Under the pieces are notes generated by a model. It did no database searches. It had not been told where the DNA came from and was given only the letters and a program-made list of their open reading frames with translations. Positions 1-6,666 of a stretch of DNA of 9,716 nucleotides are shown in pieces; within the stretch, counting starts at the first letter, position 1; each line of letters opens with the position of its first letter. The stretch is taken from the NCBI GenBank assembly GCA_023388235.1, contig JAEWGQ010000232.1, positions 1 to 9,716 of the forward strand, in the 5' to 3' direction. Source of the DNA: Actinomycetes bacterium (GTDB lineage: Bacteria > Actinomycetota > Actinomycetes > Actinomycetales > Cellulomonadaceae). The position numbers and the translations under genes are program-made.

Positions 1-6
1 AGCGAC

Positions 7-35
7 TTGCCATCCGATCTGATCTACGTTTTCAT
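7..35 (+). promoter_or_regulatory. Candidate sigma-70-type promoter of the alpha-galactoside operon
   Basis: TTGCCA at 7-12 matches the -35 consensus at 5 of 6 positions. TTTCAT at 30-35 matches the -10 at 4 of 6, with a 17-nt spacer. The first 60 bases are clearly less GC-rich than the rest of the window, as expected of a promoter. The predicted start near 42 gives a leader of about 30 nt carrying AAGGAG at 57-62. On the complementary strand TGAAAACGTA (34-25) overlaps the -10 and resembles half of a LacI-family operator with a central CG. LacI-type control would suit a sugar operon, but the second half-site is poor, so this is tentative. Confidence 0.4.
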
Positions 36-71
36 GAGTCCCGCAACGAAGCGACGAAGGAGATGCGCCCG

Positions 72-2309
72 ATGGTGGACCACCCCGCCCCCGTGGAGGG
101 ATCGACGGCCGTCGGCCTCGCCCAGCCCGCCGACACCGCCGTGCTCCCGGCGCCCGCGACCCCCGCGCCGGCCGCCCTGCGGGCCTGGGGGACCGACGCG
201 CTCGGCCTGGTCCTCGCCCACGGCGCCGACGCCCCGGTGGTCGTGGCCGCCGTCCGCGGCTCGCGCGCCGAGGCCGAGGCCGCCGCGGCCGACCCCGCGC
301 TCGTCGGCGCGACCCAGCCCCTGGTCGAGGTCCTCGCCGTGGGGCACGGCCGCCGGCACGTGAACCTGCGGAACACCGCGACCGCCGTCGGCGCGCGGCT
401 CCGGCTGGTCGGCCACCACGAGGAGCAGGACGGCCCGTGGCTGGTGCTGCACCTCGACCAGCGCGACGACGCGACCGGGCTCGAGGTCCGCAGCACCCTG
501 CGCACCCCCGCCGCCGGCCGCCCGTCCCTGCAGGCGTGGACGACGGTGCGGAACGCCGGCACGCAGCCGGTGGCGCTGCAGGCCGTGTCCACGCTCGTGC
601 TGGGGCACCCCCTCGGCGCGGGGTCCGGGCCGCGCGACGCCGTGACCGTCGAGGGCCGCAACGAGTGGGTCGGCGAGGGGCGCTGGGAGGTCACGCCGCT
701 GCGCGGCCAGTCGGGCCTGCCGTGGCTCGACCTGGACGCGCACCAGCACCAGGACGGCCGGGGCGCCCGCGCCGTGGTCAGCGGCGGCACGTGGTCGTCG
801 GGCGACCGGGTCCCTGCCGGGTGCCTCGGGCTCGACCCCGCGGGTACGACGGGCCGCGCGCTCGCGTGGCAGGTCGAGCACAACGGCGCCTGGCGCGCCG
901 AGCTCGCCGAGCGCGTCGGCCGGACGGAGCGCGGCGAGCTGGTGCTCGGGCTGCTCGGGCCGACGGACGCCGACCACCAGTGGCTGACCGTGCTCGCGCC
1001 GGGGGAGTCGTTCACGTCGGTGCCGGCCTCGGTCGCGTTCTCCGACGCCGGGTGGCAGGGGGCCGTGCAGGAGCTCACCCGGCACCGCCGCCTGCTGCGG
1101 ACCGGGCCGGCCGAGCCCGACGGGCGCTGGCTCGTCTTCAACGACTACATGAACACCCTGATGGGCGACCCGACGACCGCGAAGCTCCTGCCGCTGATCG
1201 ACGCGGCGGCCGCGGCGGGCGCCGAGTACTTCTGCATCGACGCCGGCTGGTACGACGACGGCTTCGACTGGTGGGACTCCGTCGGGGAGTGGCTGCCGTC
1301 CACCCGGCGGTTCGGCGAGGGCGGCCTCGGGGCGGTCCTCGACCACATCCGCGCGGCCGGCATGGTGCCCGGGCTGTGGCTCGAGCCGGAGGTCGTCGGC
1401 CGCCGCAGCCCCGTGGCGGACGCCCTGCCGCCGGACGCGTTCCTGCAGCGGGCCGGCCGGCGCGTGCTCGAGCAGGACCGCTACCTGCTCGACCTGCGCC
1501 ACCCCGCCGCCCGCGCGCACCTGGACGCGGTGGTCGACCGGCTGGTCCGCGACCTCGGCGTCGGGTACTTCAAGCTGGACTACAACGTGACCCCGGGGCC
1601 GGGGTCCGACCTGGGGGTCGACAGCGCCGGCGCGGGGCTGCTCGCGCACAACCGCGCGCACCTCGACTGGCTGGACGGCGTCCGCGAGCGGCACCCGCAC
1701 GTCGTCCTGGAGAACTGCGCGTCCGGCGCGATGCGCACCGACTACGCGCTGCTCGCGCGGCTGCACGTGCAGTCCACCTCCGACCAGCAGAACCTCCTGC
1801 TCTACCCGCCGATCGCCGCGGCCGCCCCGATGGCGGTGCTGCCGGAGCAGGCCGGGAACTGGGCGTACCCGCAGCCCGGGATGACGGACGAGGAGATCGT
1901 CTTCACCCTCTGCACCGGGCTGTCCGGCCGCCTGTACCTGTCGGGGCACCTGGACGGGATGTCCGGGGCGCAGCGCGCGCTGGTCCGCGAGGCCGTGGAC
2001 GTCGCGCTCGCCCGGCGGCCCGCGGACGAGAGCGGCGTGCCGTTCTGGCCCCTGGGCCTGCCGGCGTGGGAGGACCCCTGGGTCGTGAGCGGGCTGCGCT
2101 GCGGCGACGAGTCGTGGGTCACCGTCTGGTGGCGCGGCGACGACGCCGGGTCCGTGCTGCTGGACCTGCCCGCCGGCGAGGTGGACACCGCGTTCCCCGT
2201 GGCCGCCGGCGACCGGCGGTGGGACGTGCGCCGCCGCGCGGACGGCCGGGTCGAGGTGTCCGTCGACGGCCCCGGCCCGAGCGCCCGCCTGCTCCGCGTG
2301 CGCCACTGA
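72..2309 (+). CDS. GH36 alpha-galactosidase, intracellular
   Basis: Retaining glycoside hydrolase family 36 enzyme, expected to release terminal alpha-1,6-galactose from raffinose- or melibiose-type oligosaccharides in the cytoplasm; no signal peptide is visible. The 745 residues fit the family: an N-terminal beta-sandwich (roughly 1-330), a TIM barrel (about 350-640) and a C-terminal beta domain. Barrel motifs are clear: WLVFNDYMNTL from W353, FCIDAGWYDD, DWWDSVGEWLP near D399, LWLEPEVVG at 435, FKLDYN with the likely nucleophile D503, ENCASG..RTD with the likely acid/base D557, and STSDQQN with D571. The start at 72 is preferred over the ATG at 63, because AAGGAG (57-62) abuts the latter but lies 9 nt before the former. 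It is the first gene of the transport operon. Substrate beyond alpha-galactosides cannot be read from sequence. Confidence 0.93.
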   Translation: MVDHPAPVEGSTAVGLAQPADTAVLPAPATPAPAALRAWGTDALGLVLAHGADAPVVVAAVRGSRAEAEAAAADPALVGATQPLVEVLAVGHGRRHVNLRNTATAVGARLRLVGHHEEQDGPWLVLHLDQRDDATGLEVRSTLRTPAAGRPSLQAWTTVRNAGTQPVALQAVSTLVLGHPLGAGSGPRDAVTVEGRNEWVGEGRWEVTPLRGQSGLPWLDLDAHQHQDGRGARAVVSGGTWSSGDRVPAGCLGLDPAGTTGRALAWQVEHNGAWRAELAERVGRTERGELVLGLLGPTDADHQWLTVLAPGESFTSVPASVAFSDAGWQGAVQELTRHRRLLRTGPAEPDGRWLVFNDYMNTLMGDPTTAKLLPLIDAAAAAGAEYFCIDAGWYDDGFDWWDSVGEWLPSTRRFGEGGLGAVLDHIRAAGMVPGLWLEPEVVGRRSPVADALPPDAFLQRAGRRVLEQDRYLLDLRHPAARAHLDAVVDRLVRDLGVGYFKLDYNVTPGPGSDLGVDSAGAGLLAHNRAHLDWLDGVRERHPHVVLENCASGAMRTDYALLARLHVQSTSDQQNLLLYPPIAAAAPMAVLPEQAGNWAYPQPGMTDEEIVFTLCTGLSGRLYLSGHLDGMSGAQRALVREAVDVALARRPADESGVPFWPLGLPAWEDPWVVSGLRCGDESWVTVWWRGDDAGSVLLDLPAGEVDTAFPVAAGDRRWDVRRRADGRVEVSVDGPGPSARLLRVRH

Positions 2310-2354
2310 CCACCGCCGCGCGGCCCGCGCTCCCGCCGTGCCGCAGCACCCCGC

Positions 2355-2403
2355 GCACCACGCCCGCACCACCTGCACCACCCCCGCACCACCCGCACCA
2401 CCT
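2355..2403 (+). repeat. Phased GCACCAC repeats in the gene gap
   Basis: Five exact copies of GCACCAC start at 2355, 2366, 2375, 2386 and 2395. The spacings alternate 11, 9, 11, 9, so the real unit is about 20 bp, present twice with two mismatches plus a partial copy. It fills most of the 142-nt gap between the alpha-galactosidase stop and the binding-protein start. No promoter or terminator is evident in this gap. It may be simple-sequence expansion, an unstructured pyrimidine-rich mRNA spacer, or a set of helically phased protein sites. Confidence 0.7.
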
Positions 2404-2451
2404 GCCGACCGGAGTCACCGAGGACGCCGGTCCGAGACACGAGGAGTCGAC

Positions 2452-3774
2452 ATGACGAGGTACTCGACTGCCGCCGCCGCGGCCCTGGCCGTCGCGCTGC
2501 TGGCCACGGCCTGCTCCGACCCGAGCGCGGGCGGGGGCGGCGACGCCGGGTCCGCCGGCCCGGTGGCCTGGCCCGACCAGACGGCGGACCTGTCGGGCGT
2601 GGACCTGACGATCTGGGCCGCCCAGAGCTCGGTGACCGTGCCGGACGCCGTGGTGTCGGCGTTCGAGGAGGCCACCGGCGCCGAGGTCGACGTCGTGACC
2701 ATCCCGGACCCGTACGAGCAGGGCGTCCAGACCAAGGTCGCGACGGGCGACACCCCGGACCTCGCGTTCTGGCAGCCGACGGCGTCGATGCTCACCGCGC
2801 TGAACGCCCCGGCCAACCTGCAGCCGCTGGACGACGCCCCGTGGCTGGAGGACGTGCGCCCGGAGCTGCGGGACATGACGGGGATCCTCGACGGCACCCG
2901 GTACGCCGCGCTCATCAGCACCCCCGCGGTCATCGGCGTGTACTACAACACGCAGGTGTTCGCGGAGCACGGCATCACCGAGCCGCCGGCGGACTGGGAC
3001 GCCTTCGTCGAGGTCGCCCGGACCCTGAAGGCCGACGGCGTGACCCCGTTCTTCGAGATGGCCGGTGACCGCTGGGGCACCCAGTGGTGGGTCCAGGCGC
3101 AGCTCGCCGACGCCGCGGCCGACGGCCTGTGGGACCGGGTGAACGCGCACGAGGAGTCCTTCACCGACCCGACGATCCTGGGCGCGATCGAGGAGTACAA
3201 GGCGCTGATCGACGAGGGCCTGTTCAACGCCGACATCGCGACGGCGACGTTCGAGGACCAGGGCGACGCGCTGCTGTCCGGCGACGCCGCGATGGCGATC
3301 CAGGTGAACAGCCTGTTCACGCAGCTCCAGGCCAAGGCGGACGCCGCGACGCTGGACGACACCATCGGGTTCTTCCCGATCAGCCCGTCCGGCAACGTCG
3401 GCACCTTCGTCCCCGACCAGGCGAACGCGCTCGTGGCGTTCAAGACGGGCGACGCCACCCGCGAGGCCGCCGCGCGGCAGCTGCTCGCGTTCTGGCTGGG
3501 CGACGGCTACGCGGACTTCGTCGCGGACCAGGGCACCGTCTCCGTGCTGTCCGACGTCGACTCGCCGGACTCCGTGCCGGTGGCGCTGACCCAGGTCGCG
3601 GACGCGCTCGGCGACTCCGTCGGCTCCATGCAGGCGCTCGCGGTCGCCAACCCCGACCTGTACCTGTTCCTCGCCGACATGATCCAGGGGTCCACCACCC
3701 CGGCCCAGGTCGCGCAGCAGACGCAGGACCAGTTCGCCCAGCTCGCCCAGGCGCAGGGCGTCGAGGGCTTCTGA
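2452..3774 (+). CDS. Sugar ABC transporter solute-binding lipoprotein (CUT1 family)
   Basis: Extracellular binding protein of family 1, 440 residues, expected to capture an alpha-galactoside and hand it to the two permeases encoded next. The N-terminus is a lipoprotein signal: Arg3, a hydrophobic alanine/leucine stretch and a lipobox (A18-T19-A20-C21), so Cys21 should be lipidated and tether the protein to the outer face of the membrane. A Gly/Ser/Ala-rich flexible linker follows. The mature part has typical features: an early beta strand (DLTIWAAQSS), the TPDLAFW segment, IGVYYNTQVFAEHGI, and aromatic residues such as the WGTQWWVQ segment that could stack on sugar rings. GAGGAG at 2441-2446 lies 5 nt before the ATG and fixes the start. 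It sits 142 nt behind the glycosidase and 64 nt ahead of the first permease gene. Confidence 0.92.
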   Translation: MTRYSTAAAAALAVALLATACSDPSAGGGGDAGSAGPVAWPDQTADLSGVDLTIWAAQSSVTVPDAVVSAFEEATGAEVDVVTIPDPYEQGVQTKVATGDTPDLAFWQPTASMLTALNAPANLQPLDDAPWLEDVRPELRDMTGILDGTRYAALISTPAVIGVYYNTQVFAEHGITEPPADWDAFVEVARTLKADGVTPFFEMAGDRWGTQWWVQAQLADAAADGLWDRVNAHEESFTDPTILGAIEEYKALIDEGLFNADIATATFEDQGDALLSGDAAMAIQVNSLFTQLQAKADAATLDDTIGFFPISPSGNVGTFVPDQANALVAFKTGDATREAAARQLLAFWLGDGYADFVADQGTVSVLSDVDSPDSVPVALTQVADALGDSVGSMQALAVANPDLYLFLADMIQGSTTPAQVAQQTQDQFAQLAQAQGVEGF

Positions 3775-3779
3775 CCGAC

Positions 3780-3813
3780 GGTCCCGGGCGGCGGGCACCC
3801 GCCGCCCGGGACC
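3780..3813 (+). repeat. Perfect 16-bp intercistronic hairpin
   Basis: Positions 3780-3795 and 3798-3813 are exact reverse complements around a nominal CA loop; the innermost pairs would open in RNA. The stem begins 6 nt after the binding-protein stop and ends 14 nt before the GAGGAG ribosome-binding site of the permease gene. There is no T-run. Such hairpins after binding-protein genes commonly protect the upstream message from 3' decay, or cause partial termination, so that binding protein exceeds permease. That role is inferred here from position and strength. Confidence 0.85.
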
Positions 3814-3838
3814 TCGCACCAGCGGGCGAGGAGACCCC

Positions 3839-4816
3839 ATGCACGCGAGCAGCACCACCGAGGCGCCCGCCGGCGGCGCCCCCACGCCGGCGACGGCGCG
3901 CCGGCAGACCCCGCGGGTGCGACGCGCCCGCACCGACCACCGGCGCACGCGCGCGGCCGCCACGCACCCGGGCTGGTTCGCCGCCCCGGCGTTCGCCGTG
4001 CTCGGGGTGTTCTTCTTCGTCCCGACGATCTTCAACTTCGTCTACTCGTTCACCAACTGGTCGTCGTTCCACAGCGACATCGGCTTCGTGGGCCTGGCGA
4101 ACCTCCAGTCGCTGCTGGGCAGCGGCACCCTGCTGCACGCCCTGCGGGTGACCCTGGTCTACGCGGTGCTCGTCGCCGTGTTCCAGAACCTGTTCGGCCT
4201 GCTGCTGGCGCTGCTGCTCGAGCGGGACACCCGGGTCAACCGGTTCGCCCGCGTCATGTTCTTCATCCCGGTCGTCATGTCGGCGCTCGCCGTCGGGTAC
4301 GTGTTCCAGGCGATGCTCAAGCCGGACGGCGCGGTCAACGACGTGCTCGGCTGGCTGCTCGGCCGCGACATCGCGATCGCGTGGCTCGGCTCGACCACCT
4401 GGACGATCGTCGTCGCCGCGCTCATCCACGCCTGGAAGTGGATGGGCCTGCCGATGCTCATCTACCTGGCCGGCCTCAAGACCATCGACGAGCAGGTGCT
4501 GGAGGCCGCGCGGCTCGACGGGGCGTCCGCGTGGCAGACGTTCCGGGAGGTCCGGTTCCCGCTGCTCGCCCCCGCCGTGACGTTCAACGTCGCGACGGCG
4601 CTGCTCGGCTCCATGAACGGCTTCGACATCGTGCAGGCCACCACCGAGGGCGGCCCGGCGCGCAGCACCGAGCTGCTGAACATCTTCATCTTCCGGACCT
4701 TCGGCCAGGGCCTGTTCGCCCAGGCGACGACGATGAGCCTGATGCTCTTCCTCGTCGTCGCGGTGCTCGCCTTCCCGGTCATCCGGATGCTCCGCAAGCG
4801 CGAGGAGGTCCTGTGA
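3839..4816 (+). CDS. Sugar ABC transporter permease, MalF type
   Basis: Inner-membrane permease of a CUT1 carbohydrate importer, 325 residues. A polar, Arg/Ala-rich cytoplasmic tail of about 44 residues precedes the first membrane helix, which starts after HPGWF (about 46-66). Further hydrophobic segments give the usual six-helix layout. The cytoplasmic EAA loop that docks the ATPase is clear: EAARLDGASAWQTFREVRFP, beginning at E222 with D227-G228. GAGGAG at 3828-3833 lies 5 nt before the ATG. The last four bases, GTGA, overlap the start of the second permease, so the two are translationally coupled. It should pair with that protein as a heterodimer and receive sugar from the lipoprotein encoded upstream. 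Sugar specificity is inferred from the neighbouring GH36 gene only. Confidence 0.92.
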   Translation: MHASSTTEAPAGGAPTPATARRQTPRVRRARTDHRRTRAAATHPGWFAAPAFAVLGVFFFVPTIFNFVYSFTNWSSFHSDIGFVGLANLQSLLGSGTLLHALRVTLVYAVLVAVFQNLFGLLLALLLERDTRVNRFARVMFFIPVVMSALAVGYVFQAMLKPDGAVNDVLGWLLGRDIAIAWLGSTTWTIVVAALIHAWKWMGLPMLIYLAGLKTIDEQVLEAARLDGASAWQTFREVRFPLLAPAVTFNVATALLGSMNGFDIVQATTEGGPARSTELLNIFIFRTFGQGLFAQATTMSLMLFLVVAVLAFPVIRMLRKREEVL

Positions 4817-5670
4817 GCACCGTCGTCGAAGCGACCCGCCGCGGCGGGCGGCACGGCACCTGGCGGGCGGTGCAGCCCGTCGTCGCGGTCCTGGCCGTCG
4901 TCCTGCTGATCGGGATGCCGCTGTGGATCGTCGTCGTCACCGCCGGCAAGTCGCAGGCCGAGGCGCTGAACCCCGGCCTCGCCCTGCCGACGGAGTGGCA
5001 CCTGGGCGAGAACGTCGCGCAGGTCTGGCAGGACGGCCGGCTGCCGCGGGCGTTCCTCGGGTCGCTGCTGATCATGGTGCCGTCGGTGCTCGGCGTGCTG
5101 GTGCTGGGCTCGATGGCGTCCTGGGTGCTCGCCCGGCGCAGCAGCCGCGGCTGGGCCGTGCTGTACGCGCTCGCGATCTCCGGCATCGTCCTGCCGCCCG
5201 CCGTCGTGACGATCGTGCTGCTGCTGCGGCAGATCCACCTGGCGGGCACGCCGACCGGCATGGTGGGCGTCTACATGGGCATGTACATGTCGACGGTCGT
5301 GTTCTTCGTGACCGGCTTCGTGCGGACCATCCCCGTGGAGCTCGAGGAGGCTGCGCGGATGGACGGCGCCGGCCCGGTGCGGGTGTTCCGGACCGTCATC
5401 CTGCCGCTGCTCGCGCCCGTGCTGGCGACCGCGACGATCCTCATCTGCCTGTACATCTGGAACGACGTCTTCTACGCGCTGTTCGTGGTGGGCGGGCGCC
5501 TCGACACCCTGCCGCTGAACCTCTACCAGGTGGCGTCGGCCGGGCTGTACCTCAACAACTGGCACCTGATCTTCACGTACGTCGCGCTGATGAGCCTGCC
5601 GCTGCTGGTCGTGTTCATCGTCGCGCAGCGCCGGATCATCTCGGGCATCACCAGCGGCGCGGTGAAGTAG
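4813..5670 (+). CDS. Sugar ABC transporter permease, MalG type
   Basis: Second inner-membrane permease, 285 residues, partner of the MalF-type protein. The start is GTG at 4813 inside a GTGA overlap with the previous stop. GAGGAGG (4802-4808) lies 4 nt upstream, and a longer reading of the frame would run into the previous gene. The first membrane helix spans about 21-42 (PVVAVLAVVLLIGMPLWIVV). A MalG-like periplasmic segment with the EWHLGEN stretch follows, then five more helices. The EAA motif is EEAARMDGAGPVRVFRTVIL, with the first conserved Glu near 179. The C-terminus ends in the short IISGITSGAVK tail typical of this family. No ATPase gene follows; a minus-strand gene converges only 4 nt after the stop. 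Confidence 0.92.
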   Translation: MSTVVEATRRGGRHGTWRAVQPVVAVLAVVLLIGMPLWIVVVTAGKSQAEALNPGLALPTEWHLGENVAQVWQDGRLPRAFLGSLLIMVPSVLGVLVLGSMASWVLARRSSRGWAVLYALAISGIVLPPAVVTIVLLLRQIHLAGTPTGMVGVYMGMYMSTVVFFVTGFVRTIPVELEEAARMDGAGPVRVFRTVILPLLAPVLATATILICLYIWNDVFYALFVVGGRLDTLPLNLYQVASAGLYLNNWHLIFTYVALMSLPLLVVFIVAQRRIISGITSGAVK

Positions 5671-5674
5671 CGGC

Positions 5675-5863
5675 TCAGGCCGCGCCGTGGAACGCCAGGG
5701 CCAGCAGCGCGTCCAGCGGGCGCGGCGCGTGCTCCGGGGCGGGGCCGCCGGTGAAGCACCGGCAGGCGCCGTCCTGGTGCACGAGGTTGGCGTGCGGGCG
5801 CGCCACGCAGGGCGCGGGGTCGCCGGGCGTCGTCGCCGGGACGGGCGGTGCGTCGGTCGTCAT
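5675..5863 (-). CDS. Small Cys/His-rich protein, unrecognised
   Basis: A 62-residue protein I do not recognise. The start at 5863 has a strong ribosome-binding site, GGAGGT (complement of 5873-5878), 9 nt upstream. The upstream in-frame extension to 6061 has no such site and is Pro/Arg-rich filler. The core holds C19, H24, H29, C34 and C36, giving spacings of 5, 5, 5 and 2: a regular pattern compatible with metal binding. A proline/threonine-rich N-terminus and an Ala/Leu-rich C-terminus (PLDALLALAFHGAA) flank it. There is no signal peptide or membrane helix. All three Cys codons are TGC, as in the genes around it. It converges on the transporter operon with a 4-nt gap and diverges from the 6205 gene. 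Zinc or iron binding is a guess from spacing alone. Confidence 0.65.
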   Translation of the reverse strand: MTTDAPPVPATTPGDPAPCVARPHANLVHQDGACRCFTGGPAPEHAPRPLDALLALAFHGAA

Positions 5864-5908
5864 GCGGGTACTACCTCCGTGCGGGGACCGCGGGGGAGCG
5901 GGCCGTGA

Positions 5909-5930
5909 CGGCACCGGGGGGCCGGTGCCG
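5909..5930 (-). repeat. 9-bp inverted repeat in leader of the small Cys/His gene
   Basis: CGGCACCGG (5909-5917) and CCGGTGCCG (5922-5930) are exact reverse complements around GGGG. In the minus-strand transcript it would form a stable hairpin about 30 nt upstream of the GGAGGT ribosome-binding site. It could be an operator on DNA or a leader hairpin in RNA. Confidence 0.6.
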
Positions 5931-6029
5931 CGGACACCGCGGGGTCGTGGGCACGTCCCCGTGGTGTCGTGTCCATCGGACGGTCGCACGGATTCCTGCG
6001 GTGTCAGGACCGGGTTCCGGCGTTCCCGC

Positions 6030-6063
6030 AGGTGAATTCCCGCCCGTGTGGTCGGATTCACCT
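6030..6063. repeat. AGGTGAAT...ATTCACCT inverted repeat, possible operator
   Basis: AGGTGAAT (6030-6037) and ATTCACCT (6056-6063) are perfect reverse complements with an 18-nt spacer. CCGC flanks the left arm directly, and CGCGG flanks the right arm with a small offset, so the symmetry may extend further. The relatively AT-rich core within very GC-rich DNA makes it stand out as a possible regulator site or promoter component. Confidence 0.45.
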
Positions 6064-6122
6064 CCGCGGCTGGGCCCCAGGTCCTGCCGCGGCGTTCCCG
6101 GGGCCCCGCCGGTGCGTGGTCG

Positions 6123-6187
6123 CGCGGGCCCGCGGCGGGCCGGGGGTGGCAGCACCCAGGACCGACCGGCGCCCTGCGGCCCGCCGC
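6123..6187. repeat. 12-bp palindrome joined to an 11-bp inverted repeat
   Basis: CGCGGGCCCGCG at 6123-6134 is a perfect palindrome. Overlapping it, 6132-6142 and 6177-6187 form an 11-bp inverted repeat enclosing a smaller hairpin, GGGTG (6144-6148) with CACCC (6153-6157). The block ends 3 nt before the TAGCGT box of the following gene, so it lies in the promoter rather than in the transcript if that gene is leaderless. Very high GC makes such symmetry cheaper, so function is uncertain. Confidence 0.4.
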
Positions 6188-6189
6188 CG

Positions 6190-6195
6190 TAGCGT
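6190..6195 (+). promoter_or_regulatory. TANNNT -10 box for a possibly leaderless gene
   Basis: TAGCGT fits the actinobacterial TANNNT consensus. It ends 9 nt before the ATG at 6205, placing transcription start within about three bases of the start codon. No Shine-Dalgarno sequence is visible upstream of that ATG, which agrees with leaderless translation. No good -35 is visible. Confidence 0.4.
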
Positions 6196-6204
6196 GCGTG
6201 GCGT

Positions 6205-6633
6205 ATGCACCGGCACCAGCACGACCCCCCGCCCGTGATCGGCGCGCGCGCCCTGGTCGGCGTGCACCCCCGCGACGGCGGGCCCGTCGCGTGCTGGGTG
6301 GTCCACCCGCGGGACGCGGACGCCCGCGACGCGCTCGTCCGGTACACGGCGGCGCTCGGGCTGGGCGGCCTCGACGACCCGGCCCTGCGCGCGATCCCGG
6401 AGCACCGGGCGTCGCTCACGGCGGCGGCCGGCTGGGCGACGCTCTGGGTCGGCGACGCGACCGAGCTGGTCGCCCCGCACGACCCCGCGTGGCTGTCCGC
6501 GCTGCTCGACCGGGGGTGGGCGATGGTCGTCCTCGGCTGGTCGCCCGACCTCGCGGACGCGGACCACGCGGGCGTCATGGCCTACCTCACCAGCGGCGCC
6601 GGCGCCCGGGTCGGGGTGGTCCGGGCCGCCTGA
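6205..6633 (+). CDS. Hypothetical protein, 142 aa
   Basis: I do not recognise this protein. It looks real: third positions are strongly G/C, there is an ATG start, and the predicted chain alternates plausible strands and helices with well-spread Trp residues. The sequence VHPRD occurs twice (in GVHPRDGG and VVHPRDAD, about 14 residues apart). The middle carries WATLWVGDATELVAPHDPAWLSALL, followed by WAMVVLGWSPDLADADHAGVMAYL. It has no signal peptide and no confident membrane helix, so it is probably cytoplasmic. It has no Shine-Dalgarno sequence and sits next to a TANNNT box, so translation may be leaderless. purS begins 79 nt downstream behind its own -10 box, so a functional link to purine synthesis is not required. 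Confidence 0.7.
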   Translation: MHRHQHDPPPVIGARALVGVHPRDGGPVACWVVHPRDADARDALVRYTAALGLGGLDDPALRAIPEHRASLTAAAGWATLWVGDATELVAPHDPAWLSALLDRGWAMVVLGWSPDLADADHAGVMAYLTSGAGARVGVVRAA

Positions 6634-6666
6634 CGGACGCGGCACCGAGCAGCCGGGAGCGGTCGG

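Larger units (their letters stand above)
5864..6204. other. Divergent intergenic region rich in dyad symmetry
   Basis: This 341-nt stretch separates the minus-strand Cys/His protein from the plus-strand 142-aa gene. I see no convincing coding frame, tRNA or known riboswitch. Besides the separately listed repeats it contains CTGGGCCCCAG (6070-6080), CGGGGCCCCG (6099-6108) and CCGCGG three times (5888, 5928, 5937). GGATTC-type words occur at 5990 and 6054, with a related GGAATTC in the opposite direction at 6034-6040. No clear -35/-10 pair could be found for the minus-strand gene. Confidence 0.6.

Noticed and set aside
24..2381. Long minus-strand open frame of 785 codons opposite the alpha-galactosidase
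   Set aside because: The product is an Arg/Gly/Val/His-rich low-complexity chain with no domain. It is a by-product of very high GC opposite a clear GH36 gene.
2338..2451. N-terminal extension of the binding protein from the ATG at 2338
   Set aside because: It would translate the GCACCAC repeats and bury the lipoprotein signal. GAGGAG directly precedes the ATG at 2452.
437..2455. 672-codon plus-strand frame overlapping the alpha-galactosidase
   Set aside because: Arg/Ala/Gly-rich, without recognisable motifs, and in the wrong frame relative to GH36 catalytic motifs.
4381..4812. Upstream extension of the second permease from the ATG at 4381
   Set aside because: It lies entirely within the first permease in another frame; the GTGA overlap at 4813 with its ribosome-binding site gives the normal MalG N-terminus.
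5864..6061. N-terminal extension of the small minus-strand protein to 128 residues
   Set aside because: There is no ribosome-binding site at 6061, the sequence is Pro/Arg-rich, and the extension runs through the 9-bp hairpin. The ATG at 5863 has an excellent GGAGGT.
5864..6204. Known riboswitch or tRNA in the divergent intergenic region
   Set aside because: The hairpins do not assemble into any riboswitch core or cloverleaf I can recognise, and no CCA-type acceptor or T-loop sequence was found.
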